A DNA stretch of 64,000 bases from Eutreptiella sp. 'Long Island Sound 2002'. Taxonomy: Eukaryota > Euglenozoa > Euglenophyceae > Eutreptiales > Eutreptiaceae. Shown here piece after piece: positions 39,114-52,432 of this stretch. The position numbers and the translations under genes were made by a program. Position 1 is the stretch's first letter. Every line of letters begins with the position of its first letter. The notes under the pieces were generated by a model that did no database searches, was not told the origin of the DNA, and saw only the letters and a list, made by a program, of their open reading frames with translations. Where the stretch lies: the NCBI GenBank assembly GCA_964036045.1, contig OZ038380.1:6781913-6845912 (forward strand), given 5' to 3'.

Positions 39114-40986
39114 GGGCATAGTGGCCACAATGTGGGGCACAAACTGTGAGTGCAGCATTGCCGCAAAAAACACATGGTGAGACCCCAGTTTTGTGTGTAA
39201 TAATGATTTACCACAGTCCAACCGTGACTTCTGCACAAAGGCTGCATGGCCAAGACGGAGCCAGTTTTGGGGCACAGTGGCCACAATGTGGGGCACAAAC
39301 TGTGAGTGCAGCATTGCCGCAAAAAGCACGTGCTGAGACCCCAGTTTTTGTGTGTAATAATGATTTACCACAGTCCAACCATGACTTCTGCACAAAGGCT
39401 GCATGGCCAAGACGGAGCCAGTTTTGGAGCATTGTGACCAGAATGTGGGGCACAAACTGTCAGTGCAGCATTGCCGCAAAAAACACATGGTGTGACCCCA
39501 GTTTTGTGTGCAATAATGATTTACCACAGTCCAATCATGACTTCTGCACAAAGGCTGCATGGCCAAGACCGAGCCAGTTTTGGAGCATTGTGACCACAAT
39601 GTGGGGCACAAACTGTGAGTGCAGCATTGCCGCAAAAAACATACGGTGAGGCCCCAGTTTTGTGTGTAATAATGATTTACCACAGTCCAATCATGACTGC
39701 TGCACAAAAACTGCATGGCCAAGACCGAGCCAGTTTCGGAGCATTGTGACCACAATGAGGGGCACAAACTGTGAGTGCAGTATTGCCGCAAAAAACACAT
39801 GGTTAGACCCCAGTTTTGTGTGTAATAATGATTTACCACAGTCCAATCATGACTTCTGCACAAAGGATGCATGGCCAAGACCGAGCCAGTTTTGGGGCAC
39901 AGTGGCCACAATGTGGGGCACAAACAGTGAGTGCAGCATTGCCGCAAAAAACACATGGTGAGACGCCTGTTTTGTGTGCAATAATGATTTACCACAGTCC
40001 AACCATGACTTCTGCACAAAGGCTGCATGGCCAAGACCGAGCCAGTTTTGGAGCATTGTGACCACAATGAGGGGCACAAACTGTGAGTGCAGCATTGCCG
40101 CAAAAAACACATGGTTAGACCCCTGTTTTGTGTGTAATAATGATTTACCACAGTCGAACCATGACTTCTGCACAAAGGCTGCATGGCCAAGACCGAGCCA
40201 GTTTTGGAGCATTGTGACCACAACGAGGGGCACAAACTGTGAGTGCAGCATTGCCGCAAAAAACACATGGTTAGACCCCAGTTTTGTGTGTAATAATGAT
40301 TTACCACAGTCCAACCATGACCTCTGCACAAAGGCTGCATGGCCAAGACCGAGCCAGCTTTGGAGCATTGTGGCCACAATGTGGGGCACAAACAGTGAGT
40401 GCAGCATTGCCGCAAAAAGCACATGGTTAGACCCCAGTTGTGTGTGTAATAATGATTTACCACAGTCCAACCATGACTTCTGCACAAAGGCTGCATGGCC
40501 AAGACCGAGCCAGTTTTGGAGCATTGTGACCACAATGTGGGGCACAAACAGTGAGTGCAGCATTGCCGCAAAAAGCACATGGTGTGACCCCAGTTTTGTG
40601 TGCAATAATGATTTACCACAGTCAAACCATGACTTCTGCACAAAGGCTGCATGGCCAAGACCGAGCCAGTTTCGGAGCATTGTGACCACAACGAGGGGCA
40701 CAAACTGTGAGTGCAGCATTGCCGCAAAAAACACATGGTTAGACCCCAGTTTTGTGTGTAATAATGATTTACCACAGTCCAACCATGACTTCTGCACAAA
40801 GGATGCATGGCCAAGACCGAGCCAGTTTTGGGGCACAGTGGCCACAATGTGGGGCACAAACAGTGAGTGCAGCATTGCCGCAAAAAACACATGGTGAGAC
40901 CCCTGTTTTGTGTGCAATAATGATTTACCACAGTCCAACCATGACTTCTGCACAAAGGCTGCATGGCCAAGACCGAGCCAGTTTTG
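39070..40986. repeat. 12-unit (1873 bp period) tandem higher-order repeat, copy 2
   Basis: This is the partner of 37197-39113. It diverges after about 40986, where GAGCATTATGACC replaces the GGGGCATAGTGGCC seen at 39114. I saw almost no other differences between the copies by eye, so the duplication or its homogenisation is recent. Confidence 0.87.
39315..39471. repeat. 157-bp monomer (T5 variant), copy 5
   Basis: T-tract at 39345-39349, 1873 bp after copy 4, inside the second copy of the 1873-bp higher-order repeat. Confidence 0.92.
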
Positions 40987-41879
40987 GAGCATTATGACCA
41001 CAATGTGGGGCACAAACTGTGAGTGCAGCATTGCCGCAAAAAACACATGGTTAGACCCCTGTTTTGTGTGTAATAATGATTTACCACAGTCCAACCATGA
41101 CTTCTGCACAAAGGCTGCATGGCCAAGACCGAGCCAGTTTTGGAGCATTGTGACCACAATGTGGGGCACAAACAGTGAGTGCAGCATTGCCGCAAAAAGC
41201 ACATGGTTAGACCCCAGTTTTGTGTGTAATAATGATTTACCACAGTCCAACCATGACTTCTGCACAAAGGCTGCATGGCCAAGACCGAGCCAGTTTTGGA
41301 GCACAGTGGCCACAATGTGGGGCACAAACAGTGAGTGCAGCATTGCCGCAAAAAATACATGGTTAGACCCCAGTTTTGTGTGTAATAATGATTTACCACA
41401 GTCCAACCATGACTTCCGCACAAAGGCTGCATGGCCAAGACCGAGCCAGCTTTGGGGCACAGTGGCCACAATGTGGGGCACAAACAGTGAGTGCAGCATT
41501 GCCGCAAAAAACACATGGTTAGACCCCAGTTTTGTGTGTAATAATGATTTATCACAGTCCAACCATGACTTCTGCACAAAGGCTGCATGGCCAAGACCGA
41601 GCCAGTTTTGGAGCATTGTGGCCACAATGTGGGGCACAAACAGTGAGTGCAGCATTGCCACAAAAAACACATGCTGAGACCCCAGTTTTGTGTGTAATAA
41701 TGATTTACCACAGTCCAACCATGACTTCCGCACAAAGGCTGCATGGCCAAGACCGAGCCAGCTTTGGGGCACAGTGGCCACAATGTGGGGCACAAACAGT
41801 GACTGCAGCATTGCCGCAAAAAACACATGGTTAGACCCCAGTTTTGTGTGCAATAATGATTTACCACAGTCCAACCATG

Positions 41880-43320
41880 ACTTCTGCACAAAGGCTGCAT
41901 GGCCAAGACCGAGCCAGTTTTCGAGCATTGTGGCCACAATGTGGGGCACAAACAGTGAGTGCAGCATTGCCACAAAAAACACATGCTGAGACCCCAGTTT
42001 TGTGTGTAATAATGATTTACCACTTTCCAACCATGACTTCCGCACAAAGGCTGCATGGCCAAGACTAAGCCAGCTTTGGGGCACAGTGGCCACAATGTGG
42101 GGCACAAACTGTGAGTGCAGCATTGCCGCAAAAAACACATGGTTAGACCCCAGTTTTGTGTGCAATAATGATTTACCACAGTCCAACCATGACTTCTGCA
42201 CAAAGGCTGCATGGCCAAGACCGAGCCAGTTTTGGAGCATTGTGGCCACAATGTGGGGCACAAACTGTGAGTGCAGCATTGCCGCAAAAAACACATGCTG
42301 AGACCCCAGTCTCGTGTGTAATAATGATTTACCACAGACCAATCATGACTTCTGCACAAAGGCTGCATGGCCAAGACCGAGCCAGCTTTGGGGCACAGTG
42401 GCCACAATGTGGGGCACAAACAGTGAGTGCAGCATTGCCGCAAAAAACACATGGTTAGACCCCGGTTTTGTGTGTAATAATGATTTACCACAGTCCAATC
42501 ATGACTTCTGCACAAAGGCTGCATGGCCAAGACCGAGCCAGTTTTGGAGCATTGTGGCCACAATGTGGGGCACAAACTGTGAGTGCAGCATTGCCGCAAA
42601 AAACACATGGTTAGACCCCAGTTTTGTGTGTAATAATGATTTACCACAGTCCAACCATGACTTCTGCACAAAGGCTGCATGGCCGGGACCGAGCCAGTTT
42701 TGAAGCACAGTGGCCACAATGTGGGGCACAAACTGTGAGTGCAGCATTGCCGCAAAAAACACATGGTGTGACCCCAGTTTTGTGTGTAATAATGATTTAC
42801 CACAGTCCAACCATGACTTCTTCACAAAGGCTGCATGGCCAAGACCGAGCCAGTTTTGGAGCATTGTGACCACAATGTGGGGCACAAACTGTGAGTGCAG
42901 CATTGCCGCAAAAAACACATGGTTAGACCCCAGTTTTGTGTGCAATAATGATTTACCACAGTCCAACCATGACTTCTGCACAAAGGCTGCATGGCCGGGA
43001 CCGAGCCAGTTTTGGGGCACGGTGGCCACAATGTGGGGCACAAACAGTGAGTGCAGCATTGCCACAAAAAACACATGCTGAGACCCCAGTTTTGTGTGTA
43101 ATAATGATTTACCACAGTCCAACCATGACTTCCGCACAAAGGCTGCATGGCCAAGACCGAGCCAGCTTTGGGGCAGAGTGGCCACAATGTGGGGCACAAA
43201 CAGTGAGTGCAGCATTGCCGCAAAAAACACATGGTTAGACCCCGGTTTTGTGTGTAATAATGATTTACCACAGTCCAACCATGACTTCTGCACAAAGGCT
43301 GCATGGCCAAGACCGAGCCA
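41880..43320. repeat. 9-unit (1404 bp period) tandem higher-order repeat, copy 1
   Basis: This stretch matches 43284-44724 at an offset of 1404 bp (9 x 156). Shared private variants include TTACCACTTTCCAACC (42017/43421), CCCAGTCTCGTGTG (42306/43710), GGCCGGGACCGAGCC (42682/44086), TTTTGAAGCACAG (42698/44102) and CTTCTTCACAAAGG (42818/44222). Start and end are approximate. Confidence 0.85.
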
Positions 43321-44724
43321 GTTTTCGAGCATTGTGGCCACAATGTGGGGCACAAACAGTGAGTGCAGCATTGCCGCAAAAAACACATGCTGAGACCCCA
43401 GTTTTGTGTGTAATAATGATTTACCACTTTCCAACCATGACTTCCGCACAAAGGCTGCATGGCCAAGACCGAGCCAGCTTTGGGGCACAGTGGCCACAAT
43501 GTGGGGCACAAACTGTGAGTGCAGCATTGCCGCAAAAAACACATGGTTAGACCCCAGTTTTGTGTGCAATAATGATTTACCACAGTCCAACCATGACTTC
43601 TGCACAAAGGCTGCATGGCCAAGACCGAGCCAGTTTTGGAGCATTGTGGCCACAATGTGGGGCACAAACTGTGAGTGCAGCATTGCCGCAAAAAACACAT
43701 GCTGAGACCCCAGTCTCGTGTGTAATAATGATTTACCACAGTCCAATCATGACTTCTGCACAAAGGCTGCATGGCCAAGACCGAGCCAGCTTTGGGGCAC
43801 AGTGGCCACAATGTGGGGCACAAACAGTGAGTGCAGCATTGCCGCAAAAAACACATGGTTAGACCCCGGTTTTGTGTGTAATAATGATTTACCACAGTCC
43901 AATCATGACTTCTGCACAAAGGCTGCATGGCCAAGACCGAGCCAGTTTTGGAGCATTGTGGCCACAATGTGGGGCACAAACTGTGAGTGCAGCATTGCCG
44001 CAAAAAACACATGGTTAGACCCCAGTTTTGTGTGTAATAATGATTTACCACAGTCCAACCATGACTTCTGCACAAAGGCTGCATGGCCGGGACCGAGCCA
44101 GTTTTGAAGCACAGTGGCCACAATGTGGGGCACAAACTGTGAGTGCAGCATTGCCGCAAAAAACACATGGTGTGACCCCAGTTTTGTGTGTAATAATGAT
44201 TTACCACAGTCCAACCATGACTTCTTCACAAAGGCTGCATGGCCAAGACCGAGCCAGTTTTGGAGCATTGTGACCACAATGTGGGGCACAAACTGTGAGT
44301 GCAGCATTGCCGCAAAAAACACATGGTTAGACCCCAGTTTTGTGTGCAATAATGATTTACCACAGTCCAACCATGACTTCTGCACAAAGGCTGCATGGCC
44401 GGGACCGAGCCAGTTTTGGGGCACGGTGGCCACAATGTGGGGCACAAACAGTGAGTGCAGCATTGCCACAAAAAACACATGCTGAGACCCCAGTTTTGTG
44501 TGTAATAATGATTTACCACAGTCCAACCATGACTTCCGCACAAAGGCTGCATGGCCAAGACCGAGCCAGCTTTGGGGCACAGTGGCCACAATGTGGGGCA
44601 CAAACAGTGAGTGCAGCATTGCCGCAAAAAACACATGGTTAGACCCCGGTTTTGTGTGTAATAATGATTTACCACAGTCCAACCATGACTTCTGCACAAA
44701 GGCTGCATGGCCAAGACCGAGCCA
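43284..44724. repeat. 9-unit (1404 bp period) tandem higher-order repeat, copy 2
   Basis: This is the partner of 41880-43320. Minor differences include GACTAAGCC at about 42063 against GACCGAGCC, and CACAGACCAATC at 42336 against CACAGTCCAATC. The copy ends roughly 360 bp before the truncated 113-bp unit at 45088. Confidence 0.85.
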
Positions 44725-45087
44725 GTTTTGGAGCATTGTGGCCACAATGTGGGGCACAAACTGTGAGTGCAGCATTGCCGCAAAAAACACATGGTTAGAC
44801 CCCAGTTTTGTGTGCAATAATGATTTACCACAGTTCAACCATGACTTCTGCTCAAAGGCTGCATGGCCAAGACCGAGCCAGGTTTGGGGCACAGTGGCCA
44901 CAATGTGGGGCACAAACTGTGAGTGCAGCATTGCCGCAAAAAACACATGGTGTGACCCCAGTTTTGTGTGTAATAATGATTTACCACAGTCCAACCATGA
45001 CTTCTGCACAAAGGATGCATGGCCAAGACCGAGCCAGTTTTGGAGCATTGTGACCACAATGTGGGGCACAAACAGTGAGTGCAGCAT

Positions 45088-45200
45088 TGCCGCAAAAAGC
45101 AGTCCAATCATGACTTCTGCACAAAGGCTGCATGGCCAAGACCGAGCCAGTTTTGGGGCATTGTGACCACAATGTGGGGCACAAACAGTGAGTGCAGCAT
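45088..45200. repeat. Truncated 113-bp monomer (43-bp deletion)
   Basis: The unit starts TGCCGCAAAAAGC and jumps at 45100/45101 straight to AGTCCAATCATGAC, so 43 bp between the GCACATGG region and CACAGTCC are missing. A 2-bp CA microhomology is possible at the junction. This is the only substantially shortened monomer in the window. The sequence to its left belongs to the 9-unit lineage. The sequence to its right begins the segment that is repeated in full at 46661. Confidence 0.93.
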
Positions 45201-45568
45201 TGCCGCAAAAAACACATGGTGAGACCCCAGTCTTGTGTGTAATAATGATTTGCCACAGTGCAACCATGACTTCTGCACAAAGGCTGCATGGCCAAGACCG
45301 AGCCAGTTTTGGAGCATTGTGACCACACTGTGGGGCACAAACTGTGAGTGCAGCATTGCCGCAAAAAACACATGCTGAGACCCCAGTTTTGTGTGCAATA
45401 ATGATTTACCACAGTCCAATCATGACTTCTGCACAAAGGCTGCATGCCCAAGACCGAGCCAGTTTTGGAGCATTGTGACCACACTGTGGGGCACAAACTG
45501 TGAGTGCAGCATTGCCGCAAAAAACACATGCTGAGACCCAAGTTTTGTGTGCAATAATGATTTACCAC

Positions 45569-46660
45569 AGTCCAATCATGACTTCTGCACAAAGGCTGCA
45601 TGGCCAAGACCGAGCCAGTTTTGGGGCATTGTGACCACAATGTGGGGCACAAACTGTGAGTGCAGCATTGCCGCAAAGAACACATGGTGAGACCCCAGTT
45701 TTGTGTGTGATAATGATTTACCACAGTCAAACCATGACCTCTGCACAAAAACTGCATGGCCAAGACCGAGCCAGTTTTGGGGCACAGTGGCCACAATGTG
45801 GGGCACAAACAGTGAGTGCAGCATTGCCGCAAAAAACACATGGTTAGACCCCAGTTTTGTGTGTAATAATGATTTACCACAGTCCAACCATGACTTCTGC
45901 ACAAAGGCTGCATGGCCAAGACCGAGCCAGTTTCGGGGCACAGTGGCCACAATGTGGGGCACAAACTGTGAGCTCAGCATTGCCGCAAAAAAGACATGGT
46001 GAGACCCCAGTTTGGTGTGTAGTAATGATTTACCACAGTCCAACCATGACTTCTGCACAAAGGCTGCATGGCCAAGACCGAGCCAGTTTTGGGGCACAGT
46101 GGCCACAATGTGGGGCACAAACTGTGAGTGCAGCATTGCCGCAAAAATCACATGGTTAGACCCCAGTTTTTTGTGTAATAATGATTTACCACAGTCCAAC
46201 CATGACTTCTGCACAAAGGCTGCATGGCCAAGACCGAGCCAGTTTTGGAGCATTGAGACCACAATGAGGGGCACAAACTGTGAGTGCAGCATTGCCGCAA
46301 AAAACACATGGTTAGACCCCAGTTTTGTGTGTAATAATGATTTACCACAGTCCAACCATGACTTCTGCACAAAGGCTGCATGGCTAACACCGAGCCAGCT
46401 TTGGGGCACAGTGGCCACAATGTGGGGCACAAACAGTGAGTGAAGCATTGCTGCAAAAAACACATGCTGAGACCCCAGTTTTGTGTGTAATAATGATTTA
46501 CCACAGTCCAACCATGACTTCTGCACAAAGGCTGCATGGCCAAGACCGAGCCAGTTTTGGAGCGTTGTGACCACAATGTGGGGCACAAACTGTGAGTGCA
46601 GCATTGCCGCAAAAAACACATGGTGAGGCCCCAGTTTTGTGTGTAATAATGATTTACCAC
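45569..46660. repeat. 7-unit core module, copy 1
   Basis: The module is recognised by an ordered set of private variants: GTGATAATG, GACCTCTGC, TTTCGGGGC, GAGCTCAGC, AGTTTGGTGTGTAGT, GCAAAAATCACATGG, GCATTGAGACCACAATGAGG, GGCTAACACCGAGCC, and TGAAGCATTGCTGC at 46441. The larger segment 45101-46442 is repeated at 46661-48002 (offset 1560 bp, 10 units). Confidence 0.85.
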
Positions 46661-47128
46661 AGTCCAATCATGACTTCTGCACAAAGGCTGCATGGCCAAG
46701 ACCGAGCCAGTTTTGGGGCATTGTGACCACAATGTGGGGCACAAACAGTGAGTGCAGCATTGCCGCAAAAAACACATGGTGAGACCCCAGTCTTGTGTGT
46801 AATAATGATTTGCCACAGTGCAACCATGACTTCTGCACAAAGGCTGCATGGCCAAGACCGAGCCAGTTTTGGAGCATTGTGACCACACTGTGGGGCACAA
46901 ACTGTGAGTGCAGCATTGCCGCAAAAAACACATGCTGAGACCCCAGTTTTGTGTGCAATAATGATTTACCACAGTCCAATCATGACTTCTGCACAAAGGC
47001 TGCATGCCCAAGACCGAGCCAGTTTTGGAGCATTGTGACCACACTGTGGGGCACAAACTGTGAGTGCAGCATTGCCGCAAAAAACACATGCTGAGACCCA
47101 AGTTTTGTGTGCAATAATGATTTACCAC

Positions 47129-48002
47129 AGTCCAATCATGACTTCTGCACAAAGGCTGCATGGCCAAGACCGAGCCAGTTTTGGGGCATTGTGACCACAA
47201 TGTGGGGCACAAACTGTGAGTGCAGCATTGCCGCAAAGAACACATGGTGAGACCCCAGTTTTGTGTGTGATAATGATTTACCACAGTCAAACCATGACCT
47301 CTGCACAAAAACTGCATGGCCAAGACCGAGCCAGTTTTGGGGCACAGTGGCCACAATGTGGGGCACAAACAGTGAGTGCAGCATTGCCGCAAAAAACACA
47401 TGGTTAGACCCCAGTTTTGTGTGTAATAATGATTTACCACAGTCCAACCATGACTTCTGCACAAAGGCTGCATGGCCAAGACCGAGCCAGTTTCGGGGCA
47501 CAGTGGCCACAATGTGGGGCACAAACTGTGAGCTCAGCATTGCCGCAAAAAAGACATGGTGAGACCCCAGTTTGGTGTGTAGTAATGATTTACCACAGTC
47601 CAACCATGACTTCTGCACAAAGGCTGCATGGCCAAGACCGAGCCAGTTTTGGGGCACAGTGGCCACAATGTGGGGCACAAACTGTGAGTGCAGCATTGCC
47701 GCAAAAATCACATGGTTAGACCCCAGTTTTTTGTGTAATAATGATTTACCACAGTCCAACCATGACTTCTGCACAAAGGCTGCATGGCCAAGACCGAGCC
47801 AGTTTTGGAGCATTGAGACCACAATGAGGGGCACAAACTGTGAGTGCAGCATTGCCGCAAAAAACACATGGTTAGACCCCAGTTTTGTGTGTAATAATGA
47901 TTTACCACAGTCCAACCATGACTTCTGCACAAAGGCTGCATGGCTAACACCGAGCCAGCTTTGGGGCACAGTGGCCACAATGTGGGGCACAAACAGTGAG
48001 TG
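47129..48002. repeat. 7-unit core module, copy 2 (incomplete)
   Basis: The match to 45569-46442 stops just before the TGAAGCATTGCTGC marker. At 48001 the array reads TGCAGCATTGCCGC and continues with a different set of units. The copy therefore recombined with another lineage inside the module. Confidence 0.82.
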
Positions 48003-49780
48003 CAGCATTGCCGCAAAAAACACATGGTGAGACCCCAGTTTTGTGTGCAATAATGATTTACCACAGTCCAACCATGACTTCTGCACAAAGGCTGCATGGC
48101 CAAGACCGAGCCAGTTTTGGAGCATTGTGACCACAATGAGGGGCACAAACTGTGAGTGCAGCATTGCCGCAAAAAACAAATGGTTAGACCCCAGTTTTGT
48201 GTGTAATAATGATTTACCACAGTCCAACCATGACTTCTGCACAAAGGCTGCATGGCCAAGACCGAGCCAGCTTTGGAGCATTGTGACCACAATGTGGGGC
48301 ACAAACAGTGAGTGCAGCATTGCCGCAAAAAACACATGGTGAGACCCCAGTTTTGTGTGCAATAATGATTTACCACAGTCCAACCATGACTTCTGCACAA
48401 AGGCTGCATGGCCAAGACCGAGCCAGTTTTGGGGCACAGTGGCCACAATGTGGGGCACAAACTGTGAGTGCAGCATTGCCGCAAAAAACACATGGTTAGA
48501 CCCCAGCTTTGTGTGCAATAATGATTTACCACAGTCCAACCATGACTTCTGCACAAAGGCTGCATGGCCAAGACCGAGCCAGCTTTGGAGCATTGTGACC
48601 ACAATGTGGGGCACAAACAGTGAGTGCAGCATTGCCGCAAAAAGCACGTGGTGAGACCCCAGTTTTGTGTGCAATAATAATATACCACAGTCCAACCATG
48701 ACTTCTGCACAAAGGCTGCATGGCCGGGACCGAGCCAGTTTTGGGGCACAGTGGCCACAATGTGGGGCACAAACTGTGAGTGCAGCATTGCCGCAAAAAA
48801 CACATGGTGTGACCCCAGTTTTGTGTGTAATAATGATTTACCACAGTCCAACCATGACTTCTGCACAAAGGATGCATGGCCAAGACCGAGCCAGTTTTGG
48901 AGCATTGTGACCACAATGTGGGGCACAAACTGTGAGTGCAGCATTGCCACAAAAAACACATGCTGAGACCATAGTTTTGTGTGTAATAATGATTTACCAC
49001 AGTCCAACCATGACATCCGCACAAAGGCTGCATGGCCAAGACCGAGCCAGCTTTGGGGCACAGTGGCCACAATGTGGGGCACAAACAGTGAGTGCAGCAT
49101 TGCCGCAAAAAACACATGGTTAGACCCCGGTTTTGTGTGTAATAATGATTTACCACAGTCCAACCATGACTTCTGCACAAAGGCTGCATGGCCAAGACCG
49201 AGCCAGTTTTGGAGCATTGTGGCCACAATGTGGGGCACAAACTGTGAGTGCAGCATTGCCGCAAAAAAAACATGGTTAGACCCCAGTTTTGTGTGTAATA
49301 ATGATTTACCACAGTCCAATCATGACTTCTGCACAAAGGCTGCATGGCCAAGACCGAGCCAGTTTTGGGGCATTGTGACCACAATGTGGGGCACAAACAG
49401 TGAGTGCAGCATTGCCGCAAAAAACACATGGTGAGACCCCAGTCTTGTGTGTAATAATGATTTACCACAGTGCAACCATGACTTCTGCACAAAGGCTGCA
49501 TGGCCAAGACCGAGCCAGTTTTGGAGCATTGTGACCACACTGTGGGGCACAAACTGTGAGTGCAGCATTGCCGCAAAAAACACATGCTGAGACCCCAGTT
49601 TTGTGTGCAATAATGATTTACCACAGTCCAATCATGACTTCTGCACAAAGGCTGCATGCCCAAGACCGAGCCATTTTTGGAGCATTGTGACCACACTGTG
49701 GGGCACAAACTGTGAGTGCAGCATTGCCGCAAAAAACACATGCTGAGACCCCAGTTTTGTGTGCAATAATGATTTACCAC

Positions 49781-50872
49781 AGTCCAATCATGACTTCTGC
49801 ACAAAGGCTGCATGGCCAAGACCGAGCCAGTTTTGGGGCATTGTGACCACAATGTGGGGCACAAACTGTGAGTGCAGCATTGCCGCAAAGAACACATGGT
49901 GAGACCCCAGTTTTGTGTGTGATAATGATTTACCACAGTCAAACCATGACCTCTGCACAAAAACTGCATGGCCAAGACCGAGCCAGTTTTGGGGCATTGT
50001 GACCACAATGTGGGGCACAAACAGTGAGTGCAGCATTGCCGCAAAAAACACATGGTTAGACCCCAGTTTTGTGTGTAATAATGATTTACCACAGTCCAAC
50101 CATGACTTCTGCACAAAGGCTGCATGGCCAAGACCGAGCCAGTTTCGGGGCACAGTGGCCACAATGTGGGGCACAAACTGTGAGCTCAGCATTGCCGCAA
50201 AACAGACATGGTGAGACCCCAGTTTGGTGTGTAGTAATGATTTACCACAGTCCAACCATGACTTCTGCACAAAGGCTGCATGGCCAAGACCGAGCCAGTT
50301 TTGGGGCACAGTGGCCACAATGTGGGGCACAAACTGTGAGTGCAGCATTGCCGCAAAAATCACATGGTTAGACCCCAGTTTTGTGTGTAATAATGATTTA
50401 CCACAGTCCAACCATGACTTCTGCACAAAGGCTGCATGGCCAAGACCGAGCCAGTTTTGGAGCATTGAGACCACAATGAGGGGCACAAACTGTGAGTGCA
50501 GCATTGCCGCAAAAAACACATGGTTAGACCCCAGTTTTGTGTGTAATAATGATTTACCACAGTCCAACCATGACTTCTGCACAAAGGCTGCATGGCTAAC
50601 ACCGAGCCAGCTTTGGGGCACAGTGGCCACAATGTGGGGCACAAACAGTGAGTGAAGCATTGCTGCAAAAAACACATGCTGAGACCCCAGTTTTGTGTGT
50701 AATAATGATTTACCACAGTCCAACCATGACTTCTGCACAAAGGCTGCATGGCCAAGACCGAGCCAGTTTTGGAGCATTGTGACCACAATGTGGGGCACAA
50801 ACTGTGAGTGCAGCATTGCCGCAAAAAACACATGGTGAGGCCCCAGTTTTGTGTGTAATAATGATTTACCAC
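49781..50872. repeat. 7-unit core module, copy 3
   Basis: This copy lies 2652 bp (17 units) after copy 2 and 4212 bp (27 units) after copy 1. It carries the full marker set including TGAAGCATTGCTGC at 50653. Copy-specific states include GCAAAACAGACATGG near 50202. Confidence 0.83.
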
Positions 50873-52432
50873 AGTCCAATCATGACTTCTGCACAAAGGC
50901 TGCATGGCCAAGACCGAGCCAGCTTTGGGGCACAGTGGCCACAATGTGGGGCACAAACAGTGAGTGCAGCATTGCCGCAAAAAACACATGGTTAGACCCC
51001 AGTTTTGTGTGCAATAATGATTTACCACAGTCCAACCATGACTTCTGCACAAAGGCTGCATGGCCAAGACCGAGCCAGTTTTGGAGCATTGTGACCACAA
51101 TGAGGGGCACAAACTGTGAGTGCAGCATTGCCGCAAAAAACAAATGGTTAGACCCCAGTTTTGTGTGTAATAATGATTTACCACAGTCCAACCATGACTT
51201 CTGCACAAAGGCTGCATGGCCAAGACCGAGCCAGCTTTGGAGCATTGTGACCACAATGTGGGGCACAAACAGTGAGTGCAGCATTGCCGCAAAAAACACA
51301 TGGTGAGACCCCAGTTTTGTGTGCAATAATGATTTACCACAGTCCAACCATGACTTCTGCACAAAGGCTGCATGGCCAAGACCGAGCCAGTTTTGGAGCA
51401 TTGTGACCACAATGTGGGGCACAAACAGTGAGTGCAGCATTGCCGCAAAAAACACATGGTGTGACCCCAGTTTTGTGTGCAATAATGCTTTACCACAGTC
51501 CAATCATGACTTCTGCACAAAGGCTGCATGGCCAAGACCGAGCCAGTTTTGGGGCACAGTGGCCACAACGTGGGGCACAAACAGTGAGTGCAGCATTGCC
51601 GCAAAAAACACATGCTGAGACCCCAGTCTTGTGTGTAATAATGATTTACCACAGTCCAACCATGACTTCTGCACAAAGGCTGCATGGCCAAGACCGAGCC
51701 AGTTTTGGGGCACAGTGCCCACAATGTGGGGCACAAAGTGTGAGTGCAGCATTGCCGCAAAAAACATACGGTGAGGCCCCAGTTTTGTGTGTAATAATGA
51801 TTTACCACAGTCGAATCATGACTTCTGCACAAAGGCTGCATGGCCAAGACCCAGTCAGTTTTGGGGCACAGTGGCCACAATGTGGGGCACAAACTGTGAG
51901 TGCAGCATTGCCGCAAAAAACACATGGTGAGACCCCTGTTTTGTGTGCAATAATGATTTACCACAGTCCAACCATGACTTCTGCACAAAGGCTGCATGGC
52001 CAAGACCCAGTCAGTTTTGGGGCACAGTGGCCACAATGTGGGGCACAAACAGTGAGTGCAGCATTGCCGCAAAAAACACATGGTGAGACCCCAGTCTTGT
52101 GTGTAATAATGATTTACCACAGTGCAACCATGACTTCTGCACAAAGGCTGCATGGCCAAGACCGAGCCAGTTTTGGAGCATTGTGACCACACTGTCGGGC
52201 ACAAACTGTGAGTGCAGCATTGCCGCAAAAAACACATGCTGAGACCCCAGTTGTGTGTGCAATAATGATTTACCACTGTCAAACCATGACTTCTGCACAA
52301 AGGCTGCATGCCCAAGACCGAGCCAGTTTTGGAGCATTGTGACCACACTGTGGGGCACAAACTGTGAGTGCAGCATTGCCGCAAAAAACACATGCTGAGA
52401 CCCCAGTTTTGTGTGCAATAATGATTTACCAC

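Larger units (their letters stand above)
33700..45087. repeat. Satellite block of A-like monomers with 12-unit and 9-unit higher-order repeats
   Basis: Units revert to ACAAAGGCTGCATGG and GAGCATTGTGACC or GAGCATTGTGGCC, and many carry GGTTAGACCCC instead of GGTGAGACCCC. Private variants here include GACGGAGCC with AACCGTGAC (34 to 39.4 kb), CACAACGAGGGGC (36.4 to 40.7 kb), GACTTCCGCACAAAG (41.4 to 44.6 kb) and GGCCGGGACC (42.6 to 44.4 kb). The variants recur at fixed multiples of the unit length, so they follow higher-order duplications. Confidence 0.7.
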
